The translations under genes were made by a program, and so were the position numbers. The notes beneath the pieces were generated by a model. That model did no database searches, had not been told where the DNA came from, and saw only the letters and a program-made list of their open reading frames with translations. A DNA stretch of 64,000 bases from Zarea fungicola (taxonomy: Eukaryota; Ascomycota; Sordariomycetes; Hypocreales; Cordycipitaceae): assembly GCA_900169235.1 (NCBI GenBank), contig FWCC01000229.1, forward strand, positions 48,144 through 112,143, read 5' to 3'. Numbering within the stretch: the stretch's first letter is position 1; every line of letters starts with the position of its first letter. Positions 46,972 to 57,893 of this stretch are shown here, piece after piece.

Positions 46972-47130
46972 AAAAAATTGTCCAAGCAGCTATGGTTTAG
47001 GCTAAACCAGTATAATTCGACTTAGAAGCCTCAGTACCCAAGGCACATAAACTTATTATAAAGGCAGCCTCTAATAACGCTTAGATTATTGCATTCCTAG
47101 AATGCTTTATTCTAGGATACTTAACGTAGA
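46972..47130 (+). pseudogene. Nitrilase N-terminal fragment, RIP-damaged
   Basis: Translation from ATG at 46972, reading through stops, gives MSSQKIVQAAMV, then FDLEASVPKAHKLIIKAASNNA, IIAF, LECFILGYLT. This is the start of a nitrilase/cyanide hydratase, whose conserved form is IIAFPECFIPGYP with the catalytic Glu of the FPE motif. Stops replace Gln/Trp codons (TAG, TAA) and Pro becomes Leu, all C-to-T type. Similarity fades after about 47130, before the catalytic Cys region, so it is both truncated and mutated. Surrounding DNA is AT-rich. Confidence 0.65.
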
Positions 47131-47572
47131 TCTAGTAGCTATCTATATACTAAGGCAAAGAAGCTATTCTAACTAGAAAATAGGGTATAATCCTTAAATA
47201 TTAAAATAAACTATTACTATATATAAAACTCTCTTACTATGTGTGCCACTTTGCCAAGAGATAATTGGCGAAATTGGCCGAGACACGCATGATTCATGGC
47301 TCGGCTCGGCAAAGCAGATACTGGTAAAAGGCACTTGAAAACCCAATCTCGACAAAATAGTTACATACGTGCTACGTAGCTGTTGAAAAATCTAGTTAGT
47401 ATCTTTCGCCAACTTGAATTAATCAGAGCTTACCAATATCAACAAACGTGGAAAGTGGGGCAAATTGTCGCTGCCCCACATTCCTGATCAAGAGCATTTG
47501 TAACACAAGATAATGTTGATTAATATTCCCAATCAGCATCTTTATAGTTAGGGTGGTAGGGTGGCTAGGCAG

Positions 47573-47580
47573 TATATAAA
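47573..47580 (+). promoter_or_regulatory. TATA box of the GST gene
   Basis: TATATAAA lies 60 bases upstream of the GST ATG at 47641, a normal fungal distance. Confidence 0.5.
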
Positions 47581-47640
47581 CGAGTGCTTGCTACGCTTCT
47601 ACAGTTTAGTTTCATGCAACTTATTGATAACAGATACACA

Positions 47641-48363
47641 ATGGCTGACCTTGTCGCAATGACCCTCTACGCCCATTTCGGTGGGCCAAACCCTTGGAAG
47701 GTAGCAATAATTTGCGAAGAGCTTGACCTCCCCTACCAGCTAAAGTTTATGGACCTTACTGAAGTCAAGTCGGAGCCATTCCTTTCTTTGAATCCTAATG
47801 GACGACTTCCCGTTTTGGAAGACCCAAACACCAACGTTAGGCTGTGGGAGGTAATAGTAACCGGGCAGCTGAATAAAGATGTACACATTCACTAATATGC
47901 CCAGTCTGGCGCTATAATCGACTATCTCATAGACACGTACGACACTACCCATAAGCTTCAATACACCAGCATGCGAGAGAAATATGAGACACGTGTATGG
48001 GAACACTTTCAAATGTCAGGCCAGGGCCCGTACTTTGGGCAGCTCGTCTGGTTCACTAGATACCACCCAGAAAAGTTACAGTCTGCCATCGACAGGTACG
48101 CAAACGAGGTCCACCGGGTGACGGGTGTCATTGATGCACACTTGAAAAAGCAAGGGACGGAATATCTTGTAGGTGACAGAGTGACCTATGCAGATTTAAT
48201 GTTTGTGCCATGGGCGACGGGTATTCTGGGGGTGGCCAACCAATACATAGATTTGTCTGGATTTAAAGCATATAACACTTGGTTGGCTAGGATAACTAGT
48301 AGACCGCCTGTAGCTAGAGTTATCAAAGCAAGAGCGCAGGCTATTCTTGAGGCTAACCACTAG
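47641..48363 (+). CDS. Glutathione S-transferase, Ure2-like
   Basis: Exons 47641-47850 and 47905-48363 join in phase 0 at WE-SGAIIDYL, giving 222 residues, normal for the family. The N-terminal thioredoxin-fold part shows LYAHFGGPNPWKVAIICEEL and LNPNGRLPVLEDP (the cis-Pro substrate loop) and the ESGAI glutathione gamma-Glu site; the C-terminal helical domain has YLVGDRVTYADLMFVPW (the N-capping box region). Ure2-like GSTs conjugate or reduce small electrophiles with glutathione in the cytosol and are often found in biosynthetic or detoxification clusters. The ATG in the CACAATGG context is preferred over one 57 bases upstream. Both exons are undamaged, unlike the neighbouring nitrilase and P450 fragments. 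Confidence 0.9.
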
Positions 48364-49465
48364 AGTTGAATATGTCTTGGGGTTTATGGGTAGGTTGGGA
48401 TTACCTTCGTTAACCTAGCTATTTCTTTTTATCTAGTTCTACTCTATTATTGATAATAAATATGTATTACTGGGGTATTCTTATACTAGCTCGGTTGACA
48501 ACTCTGGGAGCGCATGTATTCACGAGGAGTGCCAGCTGGTCTCTGAGATTTTCCAGTCTCTTAGTGGTCCTACATGTAAAATTACAGTTGAAATGCACTG
48601 CCTTATCATTACATATAGATAGCAAGAGGGTACCTGGAATCTAGCTGGAGGCCAGCAACAATGATTGTATTGATAGCAAGTCACCTTACCTCGCGACAGC
48701 CTAGCCTTTGATGCGACATGAGGCGTGAGAGAACGCGCCTCCCTGGCCACTTCCTTTCGTGCTAGACGGTGATGCCAGTAATATTGCTAATGCCCCGAAC
48801 TTTGCAGTGAACAATGGATACCGGTGGGGGCTTCCCCTCGGATTCCCTATCCATCGCCCGCTCTGCTGGGATGACGCCGAACCGCATTCCATACCAAATC
48901 TGCATAGAAATACCGCTTACCCAGGGTGCGTTTGGTTTGTCAATTGACATCGGGATAGTCAGTCAGCATATCCTGAAATACCAGATGAGTTGGCCAGCCT
49001 AAGTTCCATAGGGTAGCCTCGCCTTGTTGGCGGGCTGCCTTCTAAAACATGGTTAAATATGCCTGTGTCTTGGCCTAATCTTTGGTACCGCCAATGGTGT
49101 CTCCAACAATCAGGGCACAAGCCTAGGCTTTAGCCTCTGTATTCTACAACTATCTATTAGCTGCTCTGCGTGACATTCAGCGACTGGTCACGGTGGAGGG
49201 GGCATCCAAGATTCAGTGCCCCGCAGCAGCCATAGCTTGTTTTGTCTTAGCCTACAAACAAGAGAAAATATTATGATTTGTTTGTCTTTGTCATGATTTG
49301 TCCTGATTTAGGGATGATCTATTTCTATCGCTGACAAGACCCGACGGCGTTCTTTTGGAACAACTCACTGTGCACCATTTCTGAGCACTCCTTTGCTGGA
49401 GCTTGTTTAACTTTTGGTCAGTAGGGGCGCCATTATTCCATTGGCACCACCGCAGTAATAGGACC
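48364..49465. other. Intergenic region, nothing recognised
   Basis: Several short frames at 48700-49000 on both strands have no family features. Possibly remains of an older gene, too damaged to name. Confidence 0.4.
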
Positions 49466-49860
49466 ATGGAAGCCATGGTGTTGACAACACCAGCATTCCT
49501 GACAAACACCATCGTCATACTCCCTGTCCTGTTGGCCACCGCCATCGCCGTTGCGGTCTACCGTTGCACCTTCCACCCGCTTTGTTCTGTTCCGGGCCCT
49601 AAACTGGCCGCCATATCAGGCTTGTTTATTTTTTATTATGATGTGATTCAAGATGGCAAACTTCCTCTTGAGCTCGAGAGGCTCCATGATCGATATGGTG
49701 AGCCTTCTTCTTCCCAATTCCTAGAGTTACGGGGCAAGACTTACCTGACTTAGGACCCATTGTCAGAATCGGGCCCAACCAGGTGCATATCAAGCACTCT
49801 GAGACCGATGGCCAATTGTATCGCCTGGGGGTGGGATTTGGGATGGGATTTCTGGCATAG
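49466..49860 (+). pseudogene. Cytochrome P450, N-terminal fragment
   Basis: ATG at 49466 begins a membrane anchor (FLTNTIVILPVLLATAIAVAVY) and the Pro-rich hinge with YRCTFHPLCSVPGPKLAAIS. A spliceable intron (49699-49755, GTGAGC to TTAG) joins HDRY-G to PIVRIGPNQVHIKHSE, the usual P450 continuation. The match stops soon after and the frame reaches TAG at about 49858. No I-helix, ExxR or haem-Cys region follows within the next 2 kb, so about 400 residues are missing. Confidence 0.75.
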
Positions 49861-52015
49861 CTAGGGGATTTCGGTCCTGCAACCCCTCTTCCCCAGCCGG
49901 GTGAATCGCCTGGGTGGTTCGCTGATTTGGAGATTTACAATAGCTGAGCTCTGACTTCTCTCTAAGAGCAGGACACTACGCAACCGCGCATGGTCACAAG
50001 CTTTCTAGTGGCGTTTCTGTCAGCGTTTGGAACACCTGCCAGCACGACGCCTAAAAACAAGAGGTCTTTCGTTGAAGCAGTCTACTATGTGGATGATCGC
50101 CTATTTGGCTGCTTTGCCTTACAGCTATATTTTGTCATAGTCAACCCCGAATAGATCTCGCAGCCAGCAGACAAATGTGTACAAATATTTTAACCAATCT
50201 TTTCTTGCAGACATCCTCAAAGAAGCGAAGGCTCACGAGCTGAAGAGTGACTTGTTAGATGCCATGAACTCGGAAATCGTTGCCATTTGAACATCTAGAG
50301 ATTTTGTGCATGCACCCATAGCCCAGAGAGAAGCACCTTACATAATCACCAACTGAACAAAACGCCGCCAACCAGCCCCAGGTTACAATAACAAGATTAA
50401 TTGCCAGAGCAATGCATCCCAAAATCAAGGCAGCTGCCTCAGACGAGCGCAGGCGAACGCTGTAGAACCTTACTTGATATGATAATGGCCGCACATTCAC
50501 CACCATCCTCACCAGTGCAACAATTCCCATTAAAGAAAACAAGACAGACTCAGCAAGGTGTAATGATGGGAAAATGATAAACGTATATCACTCTGCCTAT
50601 TCCAGGCAAACGTCGACAAATGCGAACCTACACGCCATGCAGCCGTATAGCTAGCATATGAAAAAGACTACAATGTGGTGTTTCTTCAGGAACCACACTC
50701 ATCATACAACGAAAGAGAGACCTCTGTGGATGCCAGGCCACTCTGACCTCCTCTGCTTCTCTCTCGTTTCCTACTGGAACTCTCCGGCAGCACGCCCAAA
50801 CGGGTGCTGACATTAGTCTGGAAGCGCCGCAGTTTACAACCCGAGCAACTCACGGTATTCCAAACCCCCGACCCGCTGTGGGTGGCGGTAAACGGCACTA
50901 CCATCCGTAAAGTTATCTTCCACGTCTAAATTTGTATATTTATTTGCATATAGTCTTCACCACCATGACTTTCCTTTCAGTCTCGCATTCCCCCCACTCG
51001 TGCGGTCTTGCGTGAGAGTAAGGTAACCAGGAAGCACTGCGTATTACCGTCAGCTGACATGGAATAAGGAGCAGGACTTCCCGTCGAACTTTGGCACGAC
51101 GGGCCAAGCTGCAACAAGACATCAACCGGCGCAAACGAAAAAGGGCCGAGTATAATTGACTCCATGACATTCCTGTAGGGCAGCTAGGCCACTTGCTATG
51201 CGCTTCTCCACAGAATGGAATCCCTGCGCCGGGCAATACGGGCAACGAGAAGCCAGCCGAAGCAGCCGAAGCAACGAGTGAACATTCAACGGTTCCTACA
51301 ACGTAGCCCCTGCAAGGTACGGCCGGACGCAAGACATCTTGCTCGTTTCGCTAAGTGATTAACCAAAGTCAAGTCAATTAGACATGTGGAAAATACAGTG
51401 TTGCATATCATACCTGACGATCCCCACGTGCAGTGTCTACTCATTGTAATTCTCGTCTACCCAGGGATATTGGCCTAGGTTCTTCATGTTGATGGAATTA
51501 CATGGCAAGTCTAAAAACCAGTGGAGTGTTTAACAAATACTGGTAGTAGTAGTTAAAAGCATTAATGGGGACAATAAATTCTGTAGTCTGTATCTACAGC
51601 TAGATCTCAATCAACTACAGAAGTAACAGCCCGTCTATTGTGCTCATACCGGCAACTTCCTTTGCAATCGATGAATGATTAGCCAAAAGGTGCAATAGCT
51701 ATGTTACTCGTACTCGCTGGAAATAGGCATCCTTTTCTAGCAAGCCCATAAACAATCGTCCACATACTTCTGCCTCAATCTAGCTGGATGCGGAGGTTAG
51801 CACTGATACGCCGTGGAGCGTTTTCCTAGGTTAGTTTAAAGCAACATATCAGGGCATAAACAAACGCATCGGACCATGTGAATAGGAGTGTCACAGATGA
51901 GGAAAGGTCGAAGCGACGGCACTTATGGAATCATTCATTTCCTCCTAGCGTGCGGAGGGCAACTAATTCCTCACACGCTTCCTACCTACGCTGCTATGGC
52001 TAACGAATGCACAGC
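49861..52015. other. Gene-poor region between P450 fragment and P450 gene
   Basis: About 2.2 kb without supportable genes. A minus-strand frame at 50255-50542 is hydrophobic (LILGCIALAINLVIVTWGWLAAF) and may be a membrane-protein scrap, but nothing around it supports a gene. Confidence 0.4.
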
Positions 52016-52099
52016 CAGGCAAGCGGGTACCAAGAAACATGGCCGCTTCTTGCACAGTAGACACACTCAACAGTTGTTTTTTTGGTACCCGCTTGCCGG
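52016..52099. repeat. Short inverted repeat (hairpin or mini-MITE)
   Basis: Arms GGCAAGCGGGTACCAA (52018-52033) and its exact complement (52082-52097) are separated by 48 bases; imperfect pairing extends a little on both sides. It sits about 160 bases upstream of the P450 start. Confidence 0.7.
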
Positions 52100-52260
52100 G
52101 TTGTGAAACTTGGACATAATGGGCGGAGTTTGCGGAGTCCGCCACCATCCCAGTTCTCAATAGTTTTAAATACGACGGCTTTTGCGCCCAGATCGTCCAA
52201 TGCCCAACTTATCTTTTGCTTCTTGTCTCGTTGGCCAGGCTCAAGAGGCATACTACAATT

Positions 52261-54216
52261 ATGGCTATAGGAGCAGCTTTGGTGGCCTTGGCTGGCTCCT
52301 TGGGGTTTACTTCCCACCTAGGATACTTTATCCACGGTGAGCACCATACAAAATCATGGCAAATTTTTATCTTTTCTATCATACTTCCACCCCTAGCTCT
52401 TCTACCATTAATGTACGGATTCCGATTGCTTATCCAAGACGCGATAAGTTACATTGTCGTTGTTATGTCTACTTACCTCTCCACACTGGCTATGAGCATA
52501 TTCTTGTACAGGGGCTTATTCCATCGCCTTCGGGGTTATCCGGGGCCTCTGCTGGCTAAGTTTTCGAATTTCTACCATACGGTGTGTTTGTTTAAGTGGC
52601 AAAACTACAAGCTTCTTCAAAAATGGCACGATGAATACGGCAGCTATGTTCGTACAGGTGTGTGATGTCACTTTGAAACGCTTGCCTGCTCCTTGCAGGT
52701 CTCTTCACACATCGCTCAGCGGCTACTGACGCAGTGACTTCAGGTCCAATGGAGCTGTCTATTATTGATCCCGATGCCGTCGCCGAAATTTATGGACCTC
52801 GCGCAAAATGCACCAAGGGGCCTTGGTACGACGCCACTTTGCCCTTGACTTCAATGCACCAAACCCGAGATAAGGCATTGCACCGTCACCGGCGAAAGGT
52901 TTGGGATAGAGGGTTCAAAGCGCAAGGTAAGTGGTTGTTGAGTTTGCTCGATGTGGCTGGATACTTACCTCTAGAAGCACTACGAGATTACGAACCTCGC
53001 GTGAAACAATACACTGATACCCTTCTCGCCCAAATCCGGAAGTTTTCAGGTCGGCCTCTCAATGCATCGCGGTGGTTCAATTACTTCAGCTTTGACGTCA
53101 TGGGGGACCTCGCGTACGGAGAGTCATTTGATATGCTCAAAAATGGTAAAAGCCATTGGGCTATTCACCTGTTGAATGAAGGGCAAGGCGGACTCCGCCC
53201 CTTTAGCCAGCTTACATGGCTGTTTGGCATCTTAATCCGAATCCCTGTATTGAATACCGGCTACAAGAAGTTTGTCAAGTTTTGCGATGACATGATATCC
53301 AAGCGGGCCAGAATGAACCCTACTCTACCCGACATCACGTCGTGGCTACTTGATGCGGAGCCCATGAGTAATAACGCTGGCCTTAATCGCATGTGGCTAG
53401 TAGGGGATTCCAGACTCATCATTGTTGCAGGAAGCGATACCACTGGTGCGACTTTGACTCATGTTTTCTATCACTTAGCGCAGAGCCCTGATAATGTCGA
53501 AATCTTGCGTCGAGAGCAGCAGCAGTTGCCATCGACTCCCACACACGCGGACCTCCAAGATTTGCCACATCTGAACGGAGTCATCAATGAGGCGTTGAGG
53601 TTACACCCACCTGTGCCATCGGGAACTCAGAGACAGACACCATTGGACGGACTACAAATTGGCAAACATTTTGTGCCTGGGAATACTATTGTGAAAATCC
53701 CTCTTGCAGTTATGGGACGGTGTATGTCATTCCTGCCAACTGCAGTGACGTCGATTTCTTTCAAGCCACATACTGACACTTATGTAACTAGCTTCAGAGT
53801 GTTTCCAATATCCCGATGAATTTATTCCCGAGAGATGGTTTGTCGTTATCTATACGCAGCTGCATTGTTTCTTGGACCAAAGTATCCTAACCACCAAGTG
53901 AATAGGTACAGCAAGCCAGAACTGGTCCGGCGTCAGGACGCATTCTTTCCGTTCTCTCTGGGTGAGGACAACTCGTCCAAATAAATTCAACCATTTTATA
54001 TCAACCTAATCTTAAATAGGTCCGTATGGCTGCGTTGGCAAGCACCTAGCTTTGATGGAACTTCGCACAGTTATAACTAGAATTATCACTGAGTTCAATA
54101 TTGAACTCGCACCAGGAGAAGACGGAACTTCTCTACTGAATGACACAAAGGACATATTTACGCTAAGCTTAGGTAATCTTTTTCTGCGCTTTATCCCGCG
54201 GGAAGTTGGTGTTTAA
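52261..54216 (+). CDS. Cytochrome P450 monooxygenase
   Basis: Six exons (52261-52657, 52744-52926, 52975-53721, 53792-53837, 53906-53961, 54020-54216) keep phase and give 541 residues. The N-terminus has several hydrophobic segments, more than the single anchor of most P450s. Then: the LFHRLRGYPGPLL hinge; WDRGF (C helix); the I-helix oxygen-binding motif AGSDTTGAT; NEALRLHPP with the ExxR pair; FIPERW; and the haem loop FPFSLGPYGCVGKHLA with the axial Cys. All catalytic landmarks are present, so the enzyme should be active, ER-bound and dependent on P450 reductase. The resemblance is to fungal secondary-metabolism P450s (tryprostatin-hydroxylase-like); substrate unknown. Exon 3-4 is joined with the GTATGT donor at 53722, which alone restores the ECFQYPDEFIPERW frame. 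Confidence 0.9.
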
Positions 54217-54979
54217 TGTGCGCGTCTCTTCCGCGGATGTCAGACAGTATGGCGATGTTGAATGAAAATCAGGACGTTTCAGTTTCCCGGTATCATGGAT
54301 ATAAATGTGTTATTCTAGAATCTATTTACATAACCAAAAGAATCGCTGGAATTGTCTTGTTTCATAAACGCCAAAGCCAATTTTGCCAATTTTGCCATCT
54401 GTACTTTACGGAGGGCTCTAGCTTCCAGCGGGATGCTTAACCTTGGTGGGAACAACATGACGTCGCACAAATGCTGCCTTTGAATGTCCATGACAATGCG
54501 AATATATACAGCGGCTTGAACAGATGATCGACTCTGGGATGGTTTATATTTTAATATGTGGTAGATACCAGGCGGATGCCGCGAGGATTAAGACACCAGC
54601 AATACAGTCTTTAACCATTATTTCTTGTTACTCTCCTACTAAGTAATTGCAGAGGATTTACGCAAAAGATCCATCTAATTAAAGCAGTCAAAGGGGGCAA
54701 TAGAATGGAAATCACAGTTAATATCGTCTTTTGCTTGCGAACTTTGATATAGTCAAATTGTTCTAGCCCACTAGGGGAATACTAAGACCTTTAACGCAAA
54801 GTGACAAAAATCACCTTTTAAGGAAAAAGACTATTCAATAGCTTTGATACCACTGTTCAGGTTCATCCATAACTGTATTTCAAGAAGTTGCAGTGTCGAA
54901 ATGGCGGTCACGGGTGATTTGAACCGGCAAGTTGATCTGCGTAAGTAATCCTCTCAATACAAATCTTTACATTCTCAAT
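54217..54979. other. Intergenic, converging 3' ends
   Basis: No gene seen between the P450 and the FAD oxidoreductase. Confidence 0.5.
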
Positions 54980-56469
54980 TCATGACATCTTGGGTACAGC
55001 ATGCTTGAACACGCCTTCAGGGTCAAACTTCCTCCTTAGCCTCCTCAGCTCAGAGGCGTTTTCACCATACATCCTGTCAATATTCACATACTCTGGGGGT
55101 GTAAGAGCAAGGTACGTAATTGGCAGTGACGCATTGAGCTTTATCAAGGCGTTTCGGCAGTCCAGAGCCCACTGGTTAGTCGCTCTGCTCTCTTCCTCCG
55201 TCATGCTGCCTGCAATGATCTCCAGCATAATGTGTGGCATGCGAGCCGCGAAAACCGAATTGGGAAACTGGCAAAGAGGGCCTGAAGAAGGGCTGCAGCG
55301 GCGTAATTCGTGAAAGGAAAGGCCGCCACCTGTAAGAGGCAGCCTAATGGCATGTTCGGCGAAAATCTCTATCACCTCAGCGGAAAGGTGGGTGAAGGAA
55401 ACTGTCTGGGAATGGGTCCATATCGACGGAGCGAGGATTGCTGTCAAATTATCGATTGTAGCTGCTGCAGTTGTAGTTCTGACTGCCTCCATAGGATCAT
55501 TAGCCAGAGGGCCAATGGCAGCGATTTTAGACAGCCAGGATTTAAACTCATCCCCCCGCGAGCCCCGCCAAGAGAAACCGCAAATAAAAAGGTGGCCCTT
55601 CCCTGGCATACCAAAGATCATAAGCTGGCATGTAAGGTTGGGGGGAAGGGGATCAGTTGCAGTCAGTTGGCTAAAGTTACTTAGGACAGATACAACGGTT
55701 GACTTGAGATCCTTGGTCGTATCAAAAAAGAGCTGGCCGGCTTGAATCTAGGTCGAATTAGTACCACGTATAGTACAGCTGGGCAAGTCACGCAATTTCT
55801 TACCTCTTTAAAGGCGTAGACTTGGATAGTCGCCTCAACAATGATACCAAAGCCTCCAGAGCCCCGGATTCCTTTGAGCATCTCATCATCCGCATCCATC
55901 AACTCTCCATTGGCATTGACGACCTTGGCGCGAAGAATTTGATCCAAGCCTAAGCCTGCCCAGGCGCACGAATCTCCATAGCCACCCCCCATGGCCCAGC
56001 CAACAAAGCCAACCGTTCCCACCGTCCCTGTAGGCACATGGAGATTATGTCTTGCCAAGTCCTCAAGCAGCTTGCTAAAGATGATGCCACCGCCGATTCG
56101 GGCAGTTTTCTTGTCATGATTAACATGAACATAGTTGATATCCCGCAGATCAATCGTAAGGCCACCATGAAGGGTGCTTCGCCCAAATAAGTCGTGGCCT
56201 CCGGCGCGGACGACGAAAGGAATGCTCTTGGCCCGACAGTGTTTCAGTAAGGTTGATACCTCAGCGGCAGTGCGAGGTCGCACTATGACGAATGGTTGAT
56301 CGTGGCTTGCCGAGTAAGCCTGCCTTAGGCTTTCATACTCCAACGAGGCTGGGGTCATATGACGGATTTTGGCATTTACCAAAAACGCCTCAGTCGAGTG
56401 CCACATTTCTTTTTCAGACATCATTATCAACCAACAGCCGCCTGTGAGAAGTATAGTGTTGGATGACAT
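54980..56469 (-). CDS. FAD-linked oxidoreductase, BBE/PCMH type
   Basis: Exons 56469-55804 and 55747-54980 join in phase 0 (intron 55803-55748, GTAAGA to CTAG) to give 477 residues. The FAD domain has PFVIVRPRTAAEVSTLLKHC, RAGGHDLFG (the His position used for 8-alpha-histidyl FAD) and VGFVGWAMGGGYG. In bicovalent BBE enzymes a Cys precedes that last motif; here it is absent, so FAD is at most singly attached. The C-terminal BBE segment is present (PEYVNIDRMYGENASELRRLRRKFDP). No secretion signal is evident, unlike many BBE-like enzymes. Family members oxidise alcohols, sugars or alkaloid intermediates and are common in biosynthetic clusters. Start at 56469 is the first ATG; ATGs 45-48 bases further in are equally possible. 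Confidence 0.88.
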
Positions 56470-57893
56470 CTCCTCGTGGTTGGGCCGGAAAGCATCGCTC
56501 TAAATAGGCTGAACTCTACCAATGGACCACGTGTTTTCACTCCGCAATGCTAGTATGGCCTGTCCGTTTTCTGGCACTTGAACGCTTCCACGTCACGCTT
56601 GGGGGCCAACCTCGTACCACAAATCGATATCATCAGGAGTGCTAAGCATTTGCTAAGCTTTAGCAAGGATAAGCTTTTTGGATTTTTTTCTTCCCTTGTC
56701 TACATGCCAAGCAAGGGTAAGGATAGGCAGCGGCGGTGTTGGATGAGTGGCCCTCGTCTTAGGGGGCCATTCCTTCGTCTCTTGGTTTTTAGTTTTTGGA
56801 CATTGGCTTGGTACCAGCTAGTAGGGATCTTTTCGGAGAGCGCCAGCCGAACTAGGTCACTTCGGACATGATATCCAGGGCTGTGCTTCTTTTGGTTAGG
56901 GCGGTGCCTAGGGGAAATTCGGTCGGCCCCAGCATCGGAATGAATCAAGCATGCTTTGTGCTTATTCGCGACCGAGCCCATTACCAGCGCTTACTTATTG
57001 ATTACCAAGTTGTACGTAATGAGTACCAGTGTGCCTGATTAGTGATCGAGTTTACGATCCACACCTGCAATGCTGGGGGCCAAGTACTATGTGGCGCGGC
57101 ACTAGAGGATAATAGACTCTGGTGATGATGCTGAGATGACCCAAAATATGCCCTACTAGTTACCTGTCTACACTACCCAGCGCACCCGCTTTCAACTACC
57201 GTTCCAATGGGGCGCCACATAACTTTGAGTTTAACTGAAAACAGAATAAATAACTTGAGAATTTCAACGTCAAATAGAAAGAGACATTAAGGGTGTAACA
57301 AAGGTCGAATACGCGCTACGCAGACTACGCCGCTATGCAGAAAGTAACCCTAAGACAGCCAGTGTTGAAACGAAGCTTAGTCTTGAGCGGATGCAACGTT
57401 TCTAAAACTCTTCTATTTGCCCTTGGCTTGTGTACATGTATAGAAATCTATAGTTTGACAGCATTTTAATGAGATATTTATGGCCAAGGAACTTACTGTT
57501 GTCCTCTGAGCGGACTCTACTGGTACTTAGCCCAATGATGACATGGTAAAATCTAATAGTGAACAAGTAGTGTATTGAGTTGGTCTGGTTAAATAGCTTA
57601 CAAGACATTACATTACTGAGAGTAGAGAGGCAGTAGCTTTGACAAGGCCCTGCTTGATTCGTTGGACCGCCATGGCATCTTCAATTGTCTGGCAGCAGGG
57701 CTGCTGCGCGCAGGTAGTCCTCTTGTAACCATGGAACCACTCCCTGGAGCTTGGAGTGGAACACGGCTCCAGCACGGTCATGATTAATAAGTTGTTACAC
57801 ATCAAGGGTTCGACCCATAGCCTCCTTCCAAGATCAACATCTAGGAGCTACTGGTTCATTACTTTATGACTGGCCAGTCTTCTTTTATCGACG
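56470..57893. other. Intergenic region, divergent from MFS pseudogene
   Basis: 1.4 kb, no gene recognised. Could hold promoters for the FAD oxidoreductase and the former MFS gene. Confidence 0.45.

Noticed and set aside
50255..50542. Hydrophobic minus-strand frame, possible membrane protein
   Set aside because: One hydrophobic stretch only; could not be extended by splicing into a family-like protein.
50940..51332. Minus-strand 130-aa open frame
   Set aside because: Composition-driven with no conserved features and alternative frames equally open.
57795..57830. GGGTTCGACCC resembling a tRNA T-arm
   Set aside because: No acceptor stem, A box or anticodon arm at the right spacing.
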